Shown: piece by piece, positions 38,084 through 48,336 of the stretch
Layout of the letters: each line of letters starts with the position of its first letter
How positions within the stretch are numbered: position 1 is the first letter of the stretch
Assembly: GCA_902778115.1 (NCBI GenBank)
Contig: CACYWG010000015.1
Coordinates: 1-64,000 of the forward strand
Length of the DNA stretch: 64,000 nucleotides
DNA from: Oscillospiraceae bacterium
Lineage (GTDB): Bacteria; Bacillota; Clostridia; Oscillospirales; Oscillospiraceae
Direction: 5' to 3'
Program-made: the position numbers and the translations under genes
The notes under the pieces: generated by a model
The model's input: only the letters and a program-made list of their open reading frames with translations
What the model was told of the DNA's origin: nothing
The model's database searches: none

Positions 38084-38203
38084 GCTTCCCCTTGAGGGGA
38101 AGCTGTCGCGAAGCGACTGATGAGGTGTTTCGAGGATAGCTGACCGACGCCACCTCATCCGCCCCGGTGTGCGCACCGGGGCACCTTCCCCTCGAGGGGA
38201 AGG
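38084..38203. repeat. Family A paired palindromic repeat, copy 2
   Basis: CTTCCCCTTGAGGGGAAG, hairpin GTCGC-gaa-GCGAC and GATGAGGTG (to 38127) face CACCTCATC (38150), hairpin GCCCCGGTG-tgcg-CACCGGGGC and CCTTCCCCTCGAGGGGAAGG. The palindromes and GATGAGGTG boxes match copy 1 at 10833-10955 while the hairpins between them differ completely. It lies between folC and ruvX, both on the plus strand. Confidence 0.85.
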
Positions 38204-38260
38204 CAAAGATGTGTGCCTTTGGTGAGAAGCTGCAAAGGAGTATATCGGAGGAGAAACAAT

Positions 38261-38668
38261 ATGCGAACGATGGCGATCGATTACGGCGACGCGCGGATCG
38301 GCCTGGCGGTGTCCGACCTGCTGGGCATGTTCTGCGGCGAGGCTTGGACGATGGAGGAGTGGAATATGGAGCGCGCCGCCGTGCGCATCGCCGAGGAGGC
38401 GAAAAAGCGCGACGTGGGCACGCTGGTGCTCGGGCTGCCGAAGAACATGGACGGCACGGAAGGACCGCGCGCCGAAAAAAGCCGCGCCTTCCGCGAGCTG
38501 CTGATCGCGCAGACCGGTCTGCCGGTCGTGCTCTGGGACGAGCGGCGCAGCAGCATCGAGGCGCACGCCATCCTCCACGCCAACGGCAAAAAGGAAAAGG
38601 TCCACCGCCGCAGCGTCGACGCCGTGGCCGCAAGTTTGATCCTCGAGGGCTATCTTGGAAGCGTTTGA
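38261..38668 (+). CDS. ruvX: Holliday junction resolvase-like RuvX/YqgF
   Basis: The ATG at 38261 follows GGAGGAG; the 135-residue protein begins RTMAIDYGDARIGLAVSD, the family's first catalytic-Asp motif, with VLGLPKNMDGT and WDERRSS further on and a final DAVAASLILEGYL. It has the RNase H-like fold and is implicated in 16S/23S rRNA processing and in DNA junction cleavage. Upstream is a family A repeat, downstream a separate mscS promoter. Confidence 0.94.
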   Translation: MRTMAIDYGDARIGLAVSDLLGMFCGEAWTMEEWNMERAAVRIAEEAKKRDVGTLVLGLPKNMDGTEGPRAEKSRAFRELLIAQTGLPVVLWDERRSSIEAHAILHANGKKEKVHRRSVDAVAASLILEGYLGSV

Positions 38669-38674
38669 AAAGTA

Positions 38675-38703
38675 TTGCAAAATAGACCGCATACATTTAT
38701 AAT
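38675..38703 (+). promoter_or_regulatory. Sigma-A promoter of mscS
   Basis: TTGCAA (38675-38680), 17 bp, perfect TATAAT (38698-38703), 31 bp before the start codon. Confidence 0.78.
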
Positions 38704-38734
38704 TATTCCATCAAGAACTAAGGAGGGATTTCCC

Positions 38735-39535
38735 ATGGATGAACTGCTTCAGAAAATCGGCATCAACTCCCTGTCTTCGCTGCTTTCCGCGATCCTGATC
38801 TTCCTGGTCTGCTGGATCGTCATCAAGATCGTCATGAAGGCGGTGGACAGGCTGCTTGTCAAGTCCAAGAAGATCGACGGCGCGCTGACGAACCTCGTCC
38901 GCAACGCCATCAACATCCTGCTCTGGATCATTGCGATCATCATTATCGCCAACGCCCTGGGCATCAACACGGCCTCTCTGGTCGCCCTGGTCAGCGTAGC
39001 CGGCCTGGCTCTGTCCCTGGCCGTGCAGAACATCATGTCCAACCTCTTCTCCGGCATCACCCTGCTGATCACCAAGCCCTTTGCCGCCGGTGATTTCGTG
39101 GAAGTCGCGGGCAAGATCGGCACGATCAAGTCCGTCGGTCTGTTCTACACCGAGATGGACACCCTGGACAACATCGCCGTCAGCATCCCGAACGGCGACG
39201 TGACCGCTTCCGTCATCAACAACTACAGCCACGAGCCGCTGCGCCGCGTTGACCAGTACTTCTGCGCCGCTTACACCGAGGACACCGAGAAGGTCAAGGC
39301 CGCGATCCTCGAGGCCGCTGCCGAGGACGAGAAGATCCTGCAGGATCCCGCGCCCTTCGTGCGCCTGTTTGAGTACGACGGCAGCATGATCAAGTACGTT
39401 TCCCGCGTCTGGTGCAAGAACGCCGATTACTGGGACGTCTACTTTGGCATGAACGAGCGCGTACGCGAGAGCTTCGAGCGCAACGGCGTCAAGATGAGCT
39501 TCCAGAACGTCAACGTCCGCATCGTGGAAAAATAA
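38735..39535 (+). CDS. mscS: Small-conductance mechanosensitive channel, MscS family
   Basis: The ATG at 38735 follows AAGGAGGG. The 266-residue protein has three transmembrane helices (about 12-32, 55-78 and 82-110), the last being the pore helix with the Ala/Gly-rich LVALVSVAGLALSLAVQNIMSN and GITLLITKPF. A beta-domain and a cytoplasmic cage domain (about 130-266, with IPNGDVTASVINNYS) follow, as in E. coli MscS (286 residues). It releases solutes on hypo-osmotic shock. It is monocistronic with its own promoter and terminator. Confidence 0.94.
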   Translation: MDELLQKIGINSLSSLLSAILIFLVCWIVIKIVMKAVDRLLVKSKKIDGALTNLVRNAINILLWIIAIIIIANALGINTASLVALVSVAGLALSLAVQNIMSNLFSGITLLITKPFAAGDFVEVAGKIGTIKSVGLFYTEMDTLDNIAVSIPNGDVTASVINNYSHEPLRRVDQYFCAAYTEDTEKVKAAILEAAAEDEKILQDPAPFVRLFEYDGSMIKYVSRVWCKNADYWDVYFGMNERVRESFERNGVKMSFQNVNVRIVEK

Positions 39536-39556
39536 AACAAAACAAACAGCTTTTGC

Positions 39557-39598
39557 AAAAACGGTCTTTGTTTTCGGGCAAAGACCGTTTTTTCTGCC
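39557..39598 (+). terminator. Rho-independent terminator of mscS
   Basis: AAAACGGTCTTTG-ttttcggg-CAAAGACCGTTTTTTC, 22 bp after the stop. Confidence 0.9.
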
Positions 39599-39703
39599 TG
39601 AATTTGCCGGTATACAAGATTTATCCGCCGTTATTTTTCCCGACGCGGCGCATATTAAATCTGCAAAATTCTTTGCAATTTTTGCGCGGAAGGGGAAAAG
39701 GGC

Positions 39704-40699
39704 ATGAAAAGAATCATAAGCGCGTTGTGCGCGCTTGTTTTGACGGCTGCGCTGCCTGTCGCAGCCAGCGCGCAGGAGCTGATGCTCGGTGGGCAGCCGG
39801 TGGGGATCGAGCTGCAGACCGACGGCGTGGTCGTGGCGGGCTTTGCAGAGGTGGAGACGGAGACGGGGATCTGTTCGCCGGCCAAAGAAGCCGGATTGCG
39901 CGAGGGAGACCGCATCGTGCAGATCGGCGATACGCCGGTCACGGCGGCGGAGGATCTGGTCCGGGCCGTGGGCGAGCTGCAGGGCGAAACGGCGGAGATC
40001 ACCGTGCGGCGTGGCGAGACGAGCCAAACGCTGCCTGTGCAGTCGGTCCGCTCGGCGGACGGACAGTGGATGCTGGGGCTCTGGCTGCGGGACGAGAGCT
40101 CCGGCATCGGCACATTGACCTTTTACGACCCGTCCAGCGGCCGCTACGGGGCGCTGGGGCACGGCGTCACCGACGAGACCAGCGGCGAGACGCTGCCGAT
40201 CCGCGGCGGCCGGATCACCGAGGCTCAGATCGTGAGCGTGACGCCCGGCAGTCCGGGCACGCCGGGCGAACTGACCGGCTGCGCCGAGCGAAGCAGCGCG
40301 CTGGGCAGCATTGAAAAGAACTGCGAAAAAGGGATCTACGGCGAGGCGGGCGCCGTCCTCGGCGAAGGCAGCGCCGAGGTGGGAACGCCGACGCCCGGCC
40401 CGGCCAGCATGCTGACGACCCTGGAGGGCCGCCGGGTGAAGGCCTACGCGGTGGAGATCAGCCGGGTCTATACCGAGGAGGGCGTGCAGCGCATGCTGCT
40501 GACGGTCACCGACCCGCTGCTGCGGGAGCTGGCGGGCGGCATCGTGCAGGGCATGAGCGGCAGCCCGATTCTGCAGGACGGCAGGATCGTCGGCGCGGTG
40601 ACGCATGTGCTGGTCAGCGATCCCTGCCGGGGCTTCGGCATCGGCATCGCGGATATGCTGGCCGAGGCCGGGATCGCGCCGCAGGATCTGGCGGCGTAG
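39704..40699 (+). CDS. spoIVB: SpoIVB-type S55 serine peptidase with PDZ domain
   Basis: The 331-residue protein has a signal peptide (about 1-23), a PDZ domain (about 38-105: SPAKEAGLREGDRIVQIGDTPV) and the S55 peptidase domain with His153 in GALGHGV and Ser285 in GMSGSPI, followed by HVLVSDPCRGFGIGI. In Bacillus, SpoIVB is secreted from the forespore into the intermembrane space and cleaves SpoIVFA to activate pro-sigma-K processing. The catalytic residues are intact. B. subtilis spoIVB (about 425 residues) is longer at the N-terminus. Its usual neighbour spo0A is not next to it here. I could not identify a sporulation promoter with confidence (CATATTA at 39651 fits a sigma-G -10, without a matching -35). 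Confidence 0.88.
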   Translation: MKRIISALCALVLTAALPVAASAQELMLGGQPVGIELQTDGVVVAGFAEVETETGICSPAKEAGLREGDRIVQIGDTPVTAAEDLVRAVGELQGETAEITVRRGETSQTLPVQSVRSADGQWMLGLWLRDESSGIGTLTFYDPSSGRYGALGHGVTDETSGETLPIRGGRITEAQIVSVTPGSPGTPGELTGCAERSSALGSIEKNCEKGIYGEAGAVLGEGSAEVGTPTPGPASMLTTLEGRRVKAYAVEISRVYTEEGVQRMLLTVTDPLLRELAGGIVQGMSGSPILQDGRIVGAVTHVLVSDPCRGFGIGIADMLAEAGIAPQDLAA

Positions 40700-40788
40700 T
40701 TTCCCATTTTTCCCGCCCCGCCTTTCGCCGGGATTCTTGCGGCAGGCCGTGTATGCTTGGCTCATCCACATTCACGAGGAGGACGCCC

Positions 40789-41613
40789 ATGCAAGCACTG
40801 CGAAGCCGCCCCGGCCTGAGACGGAGCGGGATCTTATATTTATCCACGGACGAGCTGCTGCCCAATCCCGTCCAGCCGCGCCGGAATTTTGACGGCGAGA
40901 GCCTGGCCGAGCTGAGTGAGAGCATCAAAAGCTACGGCATTTTGAACCCGCTGACCGTGCGGCTGCGCGGCGGGCGCTATGAGCTGGTGGCCGGGGAGCG
41001 ACGCCTGCGCGCTGCAAAGCTGGCGGGACTGACAGAGGTGCCCTGCCTGCTCGTCGACGTCAACATGGAGGACGCAAGCCTCCTGGCGCTGGTGGAAAAC
41101 CTGCAGCGGCAGGATCTGGATTTCATCGAGGAGGCGGCGGGCATCCGCCAGCTCATCCTGCTGTTCGGCATGAGCCAGGAGGAGGCGGCCCGGCGCCTGG
41201 GCAAATCCCAGTCCGCGGTGGCCAACAAGCTGCGCCTGCTGCGCCTGCCGCCGGACGTGCTGGACGCGCTGAAGGAGCACGGGCTCTCCGAGCGCCACGG
41301 CCGCGCGCTGCTGCGCCTGCCGGACGCGGATCTCCAGCGCGCCGCGCTCCGCCACATCATAGAAAAGGAACTGAGCGTGGCCGCGACCGACGCCTATATT
41401 GAAACGCTGCTGAATAACGCCGAAAAGAGCCCGGAAAAGCCGGACGCCCGCCGCACCTTCATCCTGAAGGACGTGCGCGTGTTCCTCAACACGGTCAGCC
41501 GCAGCCTGGAGCTGATGAAGCAGGGCGGCATCGAGGCCGGCATGCAGCGCGAGGAGACGGAGGATGCGCTGATCCTGACGATCTCCATCCCAAAATCCCG
41601 CGAACATACATAA
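40789..41613 (+). CDS. ParB/Spo0J/Noc-family DNA-binding CTPase
   Basis: The ATG at 40789 follows GAGGAGG. The 274-residue protein has the ParB N-domain (LLPNPVQPRRNFDGESLAELSESIKSYG and GERRLRAAK, the CTP-binding box), ALVENLQRQDLDFIEEA, and a central helix-turn-helix (MSQEEAARRLGKSQSAVANKLRLLRL). No ParA, rsmG, mnmG or rnpA gene, and no origin motifs, accompany it, so it is not the classical oriC-linked parB. A Noc-like or second ParB paralogue is likely; the DNA target is unknown. Confidence 0.85.
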   Translation: MQALRSRPGLRRSGILYLSTDELLPNPVQPRRNFDGESLAELSESIKSYGILNPLTVRLRGGRYELVAGERRLRAAKLAGLTEVPCLLVDVNMEDASLLALVENLQRQDLDFIEEAAGIRQLILLFGMSQEEAARRLGKSQSAVANKLRLLRLPPDVLDALKEHGLSERHGRALLRLPDADLQRAALRHIIEKELSVAATDAYIETLLNNAEKSPEKPDARRTFILKDVRVFLNTVSRSLELMKQGGIEAGMQREETEDALILTISIPKSREHT

Positions 41614-41650
41614 TCCGCCGCTTTCCGCCATAAGATACAGGGAGGCGGTG

Positions 41651-41932
41651 ATGGATATGATCGGTTTCTTTTCCGACCTGCGCTACAAGGAGGTCATCGA
41701 CGTGCACAGCGGGCTGCGTCTGGGCTACGTCTGCGACGCAGAATTCGACGACCAGGAGGGGAGGCTCTGCTCGCTGATCACGCCCGGACGGGCCAAATGG
41801 TTCGGCCTGCTCGGCCGCGAAGACGACTATGTGCTGCCCTGGCAGAGCATCGTGCGCATCGGCGGAGACATCATCCTCGTCGAGGCCGAGACCCTGCAGC
41901 GCCGCAAGCGGCCGCGTCACGGACCGCTGTAA
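41651..41932 (+). CDS. YlmC/YmxH-family sporulation-associated PRC-barrel protein
   Basis: The 93-residue protein (MIGFFSDLRYKEVIDVHSGLRLGYV; AKWFGLLGREDDYVLPWQSIVRIGGDIILVE) is a single PRC-barrel domain of the YlmC/YmxH group, widespread in endospore formers. Several starts are possible: GTG 41648, ATG 41651 and ATG 41657; AGGGAGGCGG upstream favours one of the ATGs. Its function is not known. It is last in the spoIVB/parB-like/ymxH row and is followed by a strong terminator. Confidence 0.83.
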   Translation: MDMIGFFSDLRYKEVIDVHSGLRLGYVCDAEFDDQEGRLCSLITPGRAKWFGLLGREDDYVLPWQSIVRIGGDIILVEAETLQRRKRPRHGPL

Positions 41933-41941
41933 CCAAAGATG

Positions 41942-41969
41942 AAAAAGCACCGCCCCGCGGTGCTTTTTT
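41942..41969 (+). terminator. Rho-independent terminator after the ymxH-like gene
   Basis: AAAAAGCACCGC-ccc-GCGGTGCTTTTTT, ten bases after the stop. Confidence 0.92.
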
Positions 41970-42037
41970 GCTGTCCTCCCGCCGCGGGAACTTCGTGAAT
42001 CAATTGTGAATTTTCCTGCCCTCTTCCGGCGAAACTA

Positions 42038-42066
42038 TTGACAAAAGCTGGGGCGGATGCTATATT
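42038..42066 (+). promoter_or_regulatory. Sigma-A promoter of the hrcA-grpE-dnaK-dnaJ operon
   Basis: Perfect TTGACA (42038-42043), 17 bp, TATATT (42061-42066). The CIRCE operator begins inside the -10. Confidence 0.9.
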
Positions 42067-42091
42067 AGCACTCGAAAGGCGAGAGTGCCAA
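42065..42091. promoter_or_regulatory. CIRCE element (HrcA operator)
   Basis: TTAGCACTC-N9-GAGTGCCAA matches the CIRCE consensus (TTAGCACTC-N9-GAGTGCTAA) with one mismatch. It overlaps the -10 and transcription start, so HrcA bound here represses the whole chaperone operon until heat stress. Confidence 0.96.
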
Positions 42092-42106
42092 CAGTCAGGG
42101 ACACGG

Positions 42107-42115
42107 AGTGCTAAT
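42107..42115 (+). promoter_or_regulatory. Extra CIRCE half-site
   Basis: A perfect GAGTGCTAA half-site, 15 bp after the CIRCE element and 17 bp before the hrcA start codon. It is in the same orientation as the right arm of CIRCE and has the consensus T that the CIRCE right arm lacks. Confidence 0.7.
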
Positions 42116-42132
42116 CCGGACGAGGCGTGATC

Positions 42133-43227
42133 ATGAGCACGATAAGCGATCGAAAAAAGAAGATTTTGGCCGCCGTGGTGGACGAATACATCCGCACGGC
42201 CGAGCCGGTGGGCAGCAAAGCCATCGCGCAGACCGCGCACCTCGGCTGCTCCCCCGCCACGATCCGCAACGAGCTGGCGGAGCTTGTGAACATGGGCTAC
42301 CTCGAGCAGCCGCACACCTCGGCCGGGCGCGTGCCCACGCCAATGGGCTACCGGATGTATGTCAACGAGCTGATGGACCGACAGAAGCTCTCGCTGGAGG
42401 AGACGGAGGACATCAACCGCCGCCTCAACCAAAAGCTGCAGGAGCTGGACGATACGATCGACAACGTCAGCCGCCTGGCCTCGCAGCTGACCGACTATCC
42501 GGCCCTCGCGCTCACGACGCAGAGCGCCGTGACGATCAAGCGCTTCGACATCATCTACGTCGACGCCAACACCTTTATCCTCGTGGTGATGCTCTCGAAC
42601 AACAGCGTGCGCAACAAGCTGGTGCGGCTGCCGATCTCGGTGGACCAGAAAATGATCCAGCGCCTGAGCAGCCTCTTCAACGCGAGCTTCACCGGCATCA
42701 CCGAGGATCAGATCACGCCGCTGCTCATCAACAGCACCGAGCGCGCCGCGGACGACAGCATGGGCCTGAGTTCTGTGATCGCCGCCTTCGCCATCGAGGT
42801 GCTCACCGACAGCAGCACGCCGACCGCCTCCGTCAGCGGTGAAAACCGCCTGCTGGGACAGCCGGAGTTCCGCGACCCGGACAAGGCGCACCGCCTGATG
42901 AGCTATCTGTCCGGCGGCGGGCACATCCTCCCGGCGGACGACAGCTTCGGCGGCACCGATGAGGTGCGGGTGCTGATCGGCCCGGAAAACGTGGCCGAGG
43001 AGCTGAAGGACTCGAGCGTTGTGATCGCCAGCTACGACGCGGGCGACAACACCCGCGGCCTGATCGGCGTGGTCGGGCCGACGCGCATGGACTATTCCGC
43101 TGTGGCCGCGAAGCTCAGCTTCCTGGCAGCCGGGCTCAGCCGCCGTCTGGGAGGCGGAGAGGCGCCGCCGGAAGGCATGCATAACAAACTGATCATCAAG
43201 GGAGATAACAGTGATGGCAGCAGATAA
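42133..43227 (+). CDS. hrcA: Heat-inducible transcription repressor HrcA
   Basis: The ATG at 42133 lies seven bases after GAGG; a GTG two codons earlier is too close to it. The 364-residue protein has the N-terminal winged helix (RKKKILAAVVDEYIRTAEPVGSK, SPATIRNELAELVNMGYLEQPHTSAGR) and the GAF-like dimerisation domain, ending with RGLIGVVGPTRMDY near the C-terminus. It represses its own operon through CIRCE and needs GroEL to stay active. It overlaps grpE by 14 bp. Confidence 0.97.
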   Translation: MSTISDRKKKILAAVVDEYIRTAEPVGSKAIAQTAHLGCSPATIRNELAELVNMGYLEQPHTSAGRVPTPMGYRMYVNELMDRQKLSLEETEDINRRLNQKLQELDDTIDNVSRLASQLTDYPALALTTQSAVTIKRFDIIYVDANTFILVVMLSNNSVRNKLVRLPISVDQKMIQRLSSLFNASFTGITEDQITPLLINSTERAADDSMGLSSVIAAFAIEVLTDSSTPTASVSGENRLLGQPEFRDPDKAHRLMSYLSGGGHILPADDSFGGTDEVRVLIGPENVAEELKDSSVVIASYDAGDNTRGLIGVVGPTRMDYSAVAAKLSFLAAGLSRRLGGGEAPPEGMHNKLIIKGDNSDGSR

Positions 43228-43801
43228 GGAAAAGAACGAGACTTCCCCCGCTGCGGAGGAAGAGCAGAAGGCCGAGGCGCCGCAGCCGGAGGCCGAAGCC
43301 GAAAAGGAAGGCAAAAAGGAAGAGAAAAAAGAGGAGAAAAAGGCCAAGAAGGAGAAGAAGGAAGAGCCGAAGGAGCCCGATTACAAGGCCGAGCTCAGCG
43401 GCGCCAACGACCGTTATCTCCGGCTGCTGGCCGAGTATGACAACTACCGCAAGCGCAGCCAGAAGGAAAAGGACAACCTCTACGGAGACATCAAGGCCGA
43501 GACGGTGACGAAGTTCCTGCCGGTGTACGACAATCTGGTGCGCGCGCTGGCGCAGGCCACCGAGGACGAGGCCTTCCGCAAGGGCGTGGAGATGATCATG
43601 ACGCAGTTTTGCGGAACGCTCGAGAAGCTCGGCGTCACGAAGATCGAGAGCCTCGGCAAGACCTTTGATCCGAAGCTCCACAACGCGGTGATGCACGTGG
43701 ACGATGAGGAAAAGGGCGAAAACGAGATCGTCGAGGTCTTCCAGGACGGCTTCATGATAGGTGAAAAGGTGATCCGCTTCGCCATGGTCAAAGTCGCCAA
43801 T

Positions 43802-43804
<3 letters not shown>
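43214..43804 (+). CDS. grpE: Nucleotide exchange factor GrpE
   Basis: The ATG at 43214 has GGAG nine bases upstream. The 196-residue protein has a very charged, disordered N-terminus (Glu/Lys runs, about 1-60), the long dimerisation coiled coil (YLRLLAEYDNYRKRSQKEK) and the beta-wing that opens DnaK (GVTKIESLGKTFDPKLHNAVMHV-type segment; DGFMIGEKVIRFAMVKV at the end). The stop TAG runs straight into an AGTTTTTAG-like repeat. Confidence 0.96.
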
Positions 43805-45698
<1,894 letters not shown>

Positions 45699-45699
<1 letters not shown>

Positions 45700-45730
45700 A
45701 TTCGGAATTCGGAGTTCGGAATTCGGAATT
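45699..45730. repeat. GGAATTCG-type repeat (family C), copy 3, at the dnaK stop
   Basis: AATTCGGAATTCGG, AGTTCGGAATTCGG, AATT: it begins on the last A of the dnaK TAA. A 14-bp palindrome GCCGCATATGCGGC follows at 45735-45748. Confidence 0.85.
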
Positions 45731-45769
45731 GAGCGCCGCATATGCGGCAGAGAATGAGAGCTTAGAAAC

Positions 45770-45810
45770 GCGCAATTGAGGCGGGGCAATCCTCCGCCTC
45801 AATCGTGCGC
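45770..45810. other. Strong hairpin between dnaK and dnaJ
   Basis: ATTGAGGCGG (45775-45784) pairs perfectly with CCGCCTCAAT (45794-45803), extended by GCGC/GCGC outside an internal loop. No T-run follows, so it is not a standard terminator; it ends six bases before the dnaJ ribosome binding site GGGAG (45816-45820). It could stabilise dnaK mRNA after processing or lower dnaJ translation; both are guesses. Confidence 0.6.
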
Positions 45811-45828
45811 ATTATGGGAGTTACGCCT

Positions 45829-46974
45829 ATGAGCGAAAAACGCGATTATTACGAGGTGCTGGGCCTGCAGAAAGGCGCGACGGCGGAGGACATCAAGAAG
45901 GCCTACCGCAAGCTGGCCAAGGCCAATCACCCCGATCTGCACCCCGGCGACAAGGCGGCCGAGGAGCGCTTCAAGGAGATCAACGAGGCCTATGAGGTGC
46001 TCTCCGACGACGACAAGCGCGCCAAGTACGACCAGTACGGCCACGCGGCCTTTGACCCCAGCCAGGGCTTCGACGCGGGCGGCTTCGGCGGTTTCGGCGG
46101 CTTCAGCGACCTGGGCGATATTTTCGGTGACATTTTCGGCGGCTTCGGCGGCTTCGGCAGCACGCGCAGCAATCCCAACGCGCCGCGCCGCGGCGACAAC
46201 ATCCGTGCCACCGTGAACATAAGCTTTGAGGAGGCGGCCTTCGGCTGCAAGAAGGACGTGGCCGTCGGCCGCGTCGAGACCTGCAGCGACTGCAAGGGCA
46301 CGGGCTGCGCGCCCGGCACGACCCCGGAGGTCTGCCCGGACTGCAAGGGCAGCGGCACCGTGCGCACCACCCAGCGCACCCCCTTCGGCATGGCGCAGTC
46401 CACCGGCCCGTGCAGCAAATGCCGCGGGACCGGCAAGATCATCCACCAGCCCTGCCCGACCTGCCGCGGCATGGGCCAGGTTCGCCGCCAGCACAAGATC
46501 AACGTTTCGGTGCCCGCCGGCATCGACGACGGCCAGACCATTTCCCTGCGCGGCCAGGGCAGCTCCGGCGTCAACGGCGGCCCTGCCGGCGACCTGATGG
46601 TGACGGTGATCGTCCGCCCGCATGCGCGCTTTGAGCGCGACGGAAGCTCTGTGCTGCTCGAGCAGGAGCTGAGCTACGCCCAGGCGGTGCTCGGCGCGGA
46701 GATCGAGGTGCCGACGCTCGACGGGCCGGTGCGCCTGACGATCCCGGAGGGCACGCAGCCCGGCGCGGTGTTCCGTCTGCGGGGCAAGGGCATCCCCTTC
46801 CTGCGCGGCGGCGGACGCGGCGACCAGTTCGTGTCGGTCAGTGTGAAGGTGCCGAAGAACCTGACGGGCAGCCAGAAGGAGCTGCTGCGGCAGTTCGCGG
46901 CCTCGATGGGCGACCTCGACGGCAGCGGCATCAAGCCGGAGCACGGCGGCATCTTCGGAAAGAAGAGAAAATAA
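45829..46974 (+). CDS. dnaJ: Molecular chaperone DnaJ (Hsp40)
   Basis: The ATG at 45829 lies eight bases after GGAG; an earlier ATG at 45814 overlaps that site. The 381-residue protein has the J domain with HPD ([26 protein letters not shown]), a Gly/Phe-rich region, four CxxCxGxG zinc repeats ([32 protein letters not shown]) and the C-terminal substrate domains. It stimulates DnaK ATP hydrolysis. It is the last gene of the hrcA operon. Confidence 0.98.
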   Translation: MSEKRDYYEVLGLQKGATAEDIKKAYRKLAKANHPDLHPGDKAAEERFKEINEAYEVLSDDDKRAKYDQYGHAAFDPSQGFDAGGFGGFGGFSDLGDIFGDIFGGFGGFGSTRSNPNAPRRGDNIRATVNISFEEAAFGCKKDVAVGRVETCSDCKGTGCAPGTTPEVCPDCKGSGTVRTTQRTPFGMAQSTGPCSKCRGTGKIIHQPCPTCRGMGQVRRQHKINVSVPAGIDDGQTISLRGQGSSGVNGGPAGDLMVTVIVRPHARFERDGSSVLLEQELSYAQAVLGAEIEVPTLDGPVRLTIPEGTQPGAVFRLRGKGIPFLRGGGRGDQFVSVSVKVPKNLTGSQKELLRQFAASMGDLDGSGIKPEHGGIFGKKRK

Positions 46975-46975
46975 A

Positions 46976-47007
46976 AAACGGAGTGTGAAAACACTCCGTT
47001 TTTTTAT
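46976..47007 (+). terminator. Rho-independent terminator of the hrcA-dnaJ operon
   Basis: AACGGAGTGT-gaaa-ACACTCCGTT followed by TTTTTA, directly after dnaJ. Confidence 0.92.
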
Positions 47008-47027
47008 TATCAGTTTTGCGGGGATAC

Positions 47028-47056
47028 TTGTCTCACAAAAACTTCTATGCTAAAAT
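47028..47056 (+). promoter_or_regulatory. Promoter of the PlsC-like / DUF1846 operon
   Basis: TTGTCT (47028-47033), 17 bp, TAAAAT (47051-47056), 36 bp before the start codon. Confidence 0.65.
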
Positions 47057-47091
47057 AAAATGTCGAAAAATTTGGGAAACGGGGTGTCGAC

Positions 47092-48336
47092 ATGCTTCGT
47101 TCACCGAACCCGGTGCTCTGGGCGATCCTGCGTCCGCTGCTCCGGCTGATCCTGCGTCTCAAACTGCATTTCCAACCCCGGCGCGCCAAACTGAACGGGC
47201 CCTTCGTGCTGCTGTGCAACCACGCGAGCTACTACGACCCGCTGCTGGCCGCCGTGTGCGTCGACCGGCCGCTCTGTTTTGCCGGCGCCGATCCCGCTCC
47301 GCGCGCCGGATTTCTGCTCAGCCTCGCCCGCCGTCTGTGCCAGCCGGAAGATCTGTCCTGGCAGGATGCGCTGAACGAGGCCGCCGTCAGCGGCCGCTGC
47401 GTCGGCATCTTTCCCGAGGGGCGGCGCTGCCCGGACGGCGTGACCGGCCCGATCCCGGTGGAGCTGGCCGCCCGGATCCAGGCCAGCGGCCTCGGCCTCA
47501 TGGTGCTGCGCCTCGAGGGCGCCTATCTCACCGCGCCGCGCTGGGCCGAGCGCATCCCGCGCCCCGGCCGGCTGCGCGCCCGCGTGATGCGAACCCTCAC
47601 GCCCGGCGTGCTGCAGGCCATGGAGACCGACGAGCTGCAGACCCTGCTCGAGCAGGATCTGCGTGAGGACGCCTTTGAGACCGTCCGTCGCCGCCCAGGC
47701 CCCTACCGCGGCGAGCACACGGCCGAGCGGCTGGAAAAGCTGCTGTGCGTCTGCCCCAAATGCGGCGCCGTCGGTACGATGGAGAGCCGGGACAACGAGT
47801 TTTTCTGCCGCGGCTGCGGCTTTACGACCGTGTATACGCTCAGCGGCGGCTTTCGCGGCGGCAACGTCCCCTTTGAAAATCCCGGCCAGTGGGCGCGCTG
47901 GCAGCGCGGGCGCATCCGCCTGGCCTGCGAGAAGGCCGGCGACGGCCCGATCTTCGAGGACGGCGGTTATGAGATCTACGACCTGCGCCACGGCGGCGAT
48001 CGCATCGGCACCGGCGGACTGCACCTCTACCGCGATCGGCTGGAGCTGCCCACCGGCATCGCCATCCCGGCGGCGGACGTCGTCTCCCTGCGCCTGGTCG
48101 GCGGCAGCGGGCTGCGGCTCGAGACCCGGCGGGGCAGCCGCTTTGAATTGAAAACGATCCGCCCGGTCTGTGCGGAAAAATATTTATCCGCCCTAGCTAT
48201 ACTGAAAGAGATTAGGGAAAATGCAGCTGCGGACGAGCCGGAAGAGGCGCCGCAGCCGCAAAGCGCGGAGACCGAAGAGACAGAAACTTCAGATAATACA
48301 AATAATAAAGAGGATACAGAGGAGGCAGAAGAATGA
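47092..48336 (+). CDS. PlsC-like acyltransferase with a C-terminal zinc-ribbon extension
   Basis: The 414-residue protein starts with an acyltransferase domain of the 1-acyl-glycerol-3-phosphate type: HX4D as NHASYYD (His44, Asp49) and GIFPEGRRCPDG as the substrate motif. That accounts for about 215 residues. The second half is not part of normal PlsC: it has a zinc ribbon with CVCPKCG...FFCRGCG, then a beta-rich segment (GGYEIYDLRHGGDRIGTGG; LYRDRLELPTGIAIPAADV) resembling a PH-like or GRAM-like domain, and a Glu/Thr-rich tail. It probably acylates a lipid at the membrane. It overlaps the next gene by four bases (ATGA). Confidence 0.78.
   Translation: MLRSPNPVLWAILRPLLRLILRLKLHFQPRRAKLNGPFVLLCNHASYYDPLLAAVCVDRPLCFAGADPAPRAGFLLSLARRLCQPEDLSWQDALNEAAVSGRCVGIFPEGRRCPDGVTGPIPVELAARIQASGLGLMVLRLEGAYLTAPRWAERIPRPGRLRARVMRTLTPGVLQAMETDELQTLLEQDLREDAFETVRRRPGPYRGEHTAERLEKLLCVCPKCGAVGTMESRDNEFFCRGCGFTTVYTLSGGFRGGNVPFENPGQWARWQRGRIRLACEKAGDGPIFEDGGYEIYDLRHGGDRIGTGGLHLYRDRLELPTGIAIPAADVVSLRLVGGSGLRLETRRGSRFELKTIRPVCAEKYLSALAILKEIRENAAADEPEEAPQPQSAETEETETSDNTNNKEDTEEAEE

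Noticed and set aside
40789-41613. Replication origin region because of a ParB-family gene
   Set aside because: No dnaA, parA, rsmG, mnmG or rnpA nearby and no DnaA-box cluster or parS sequence seen.
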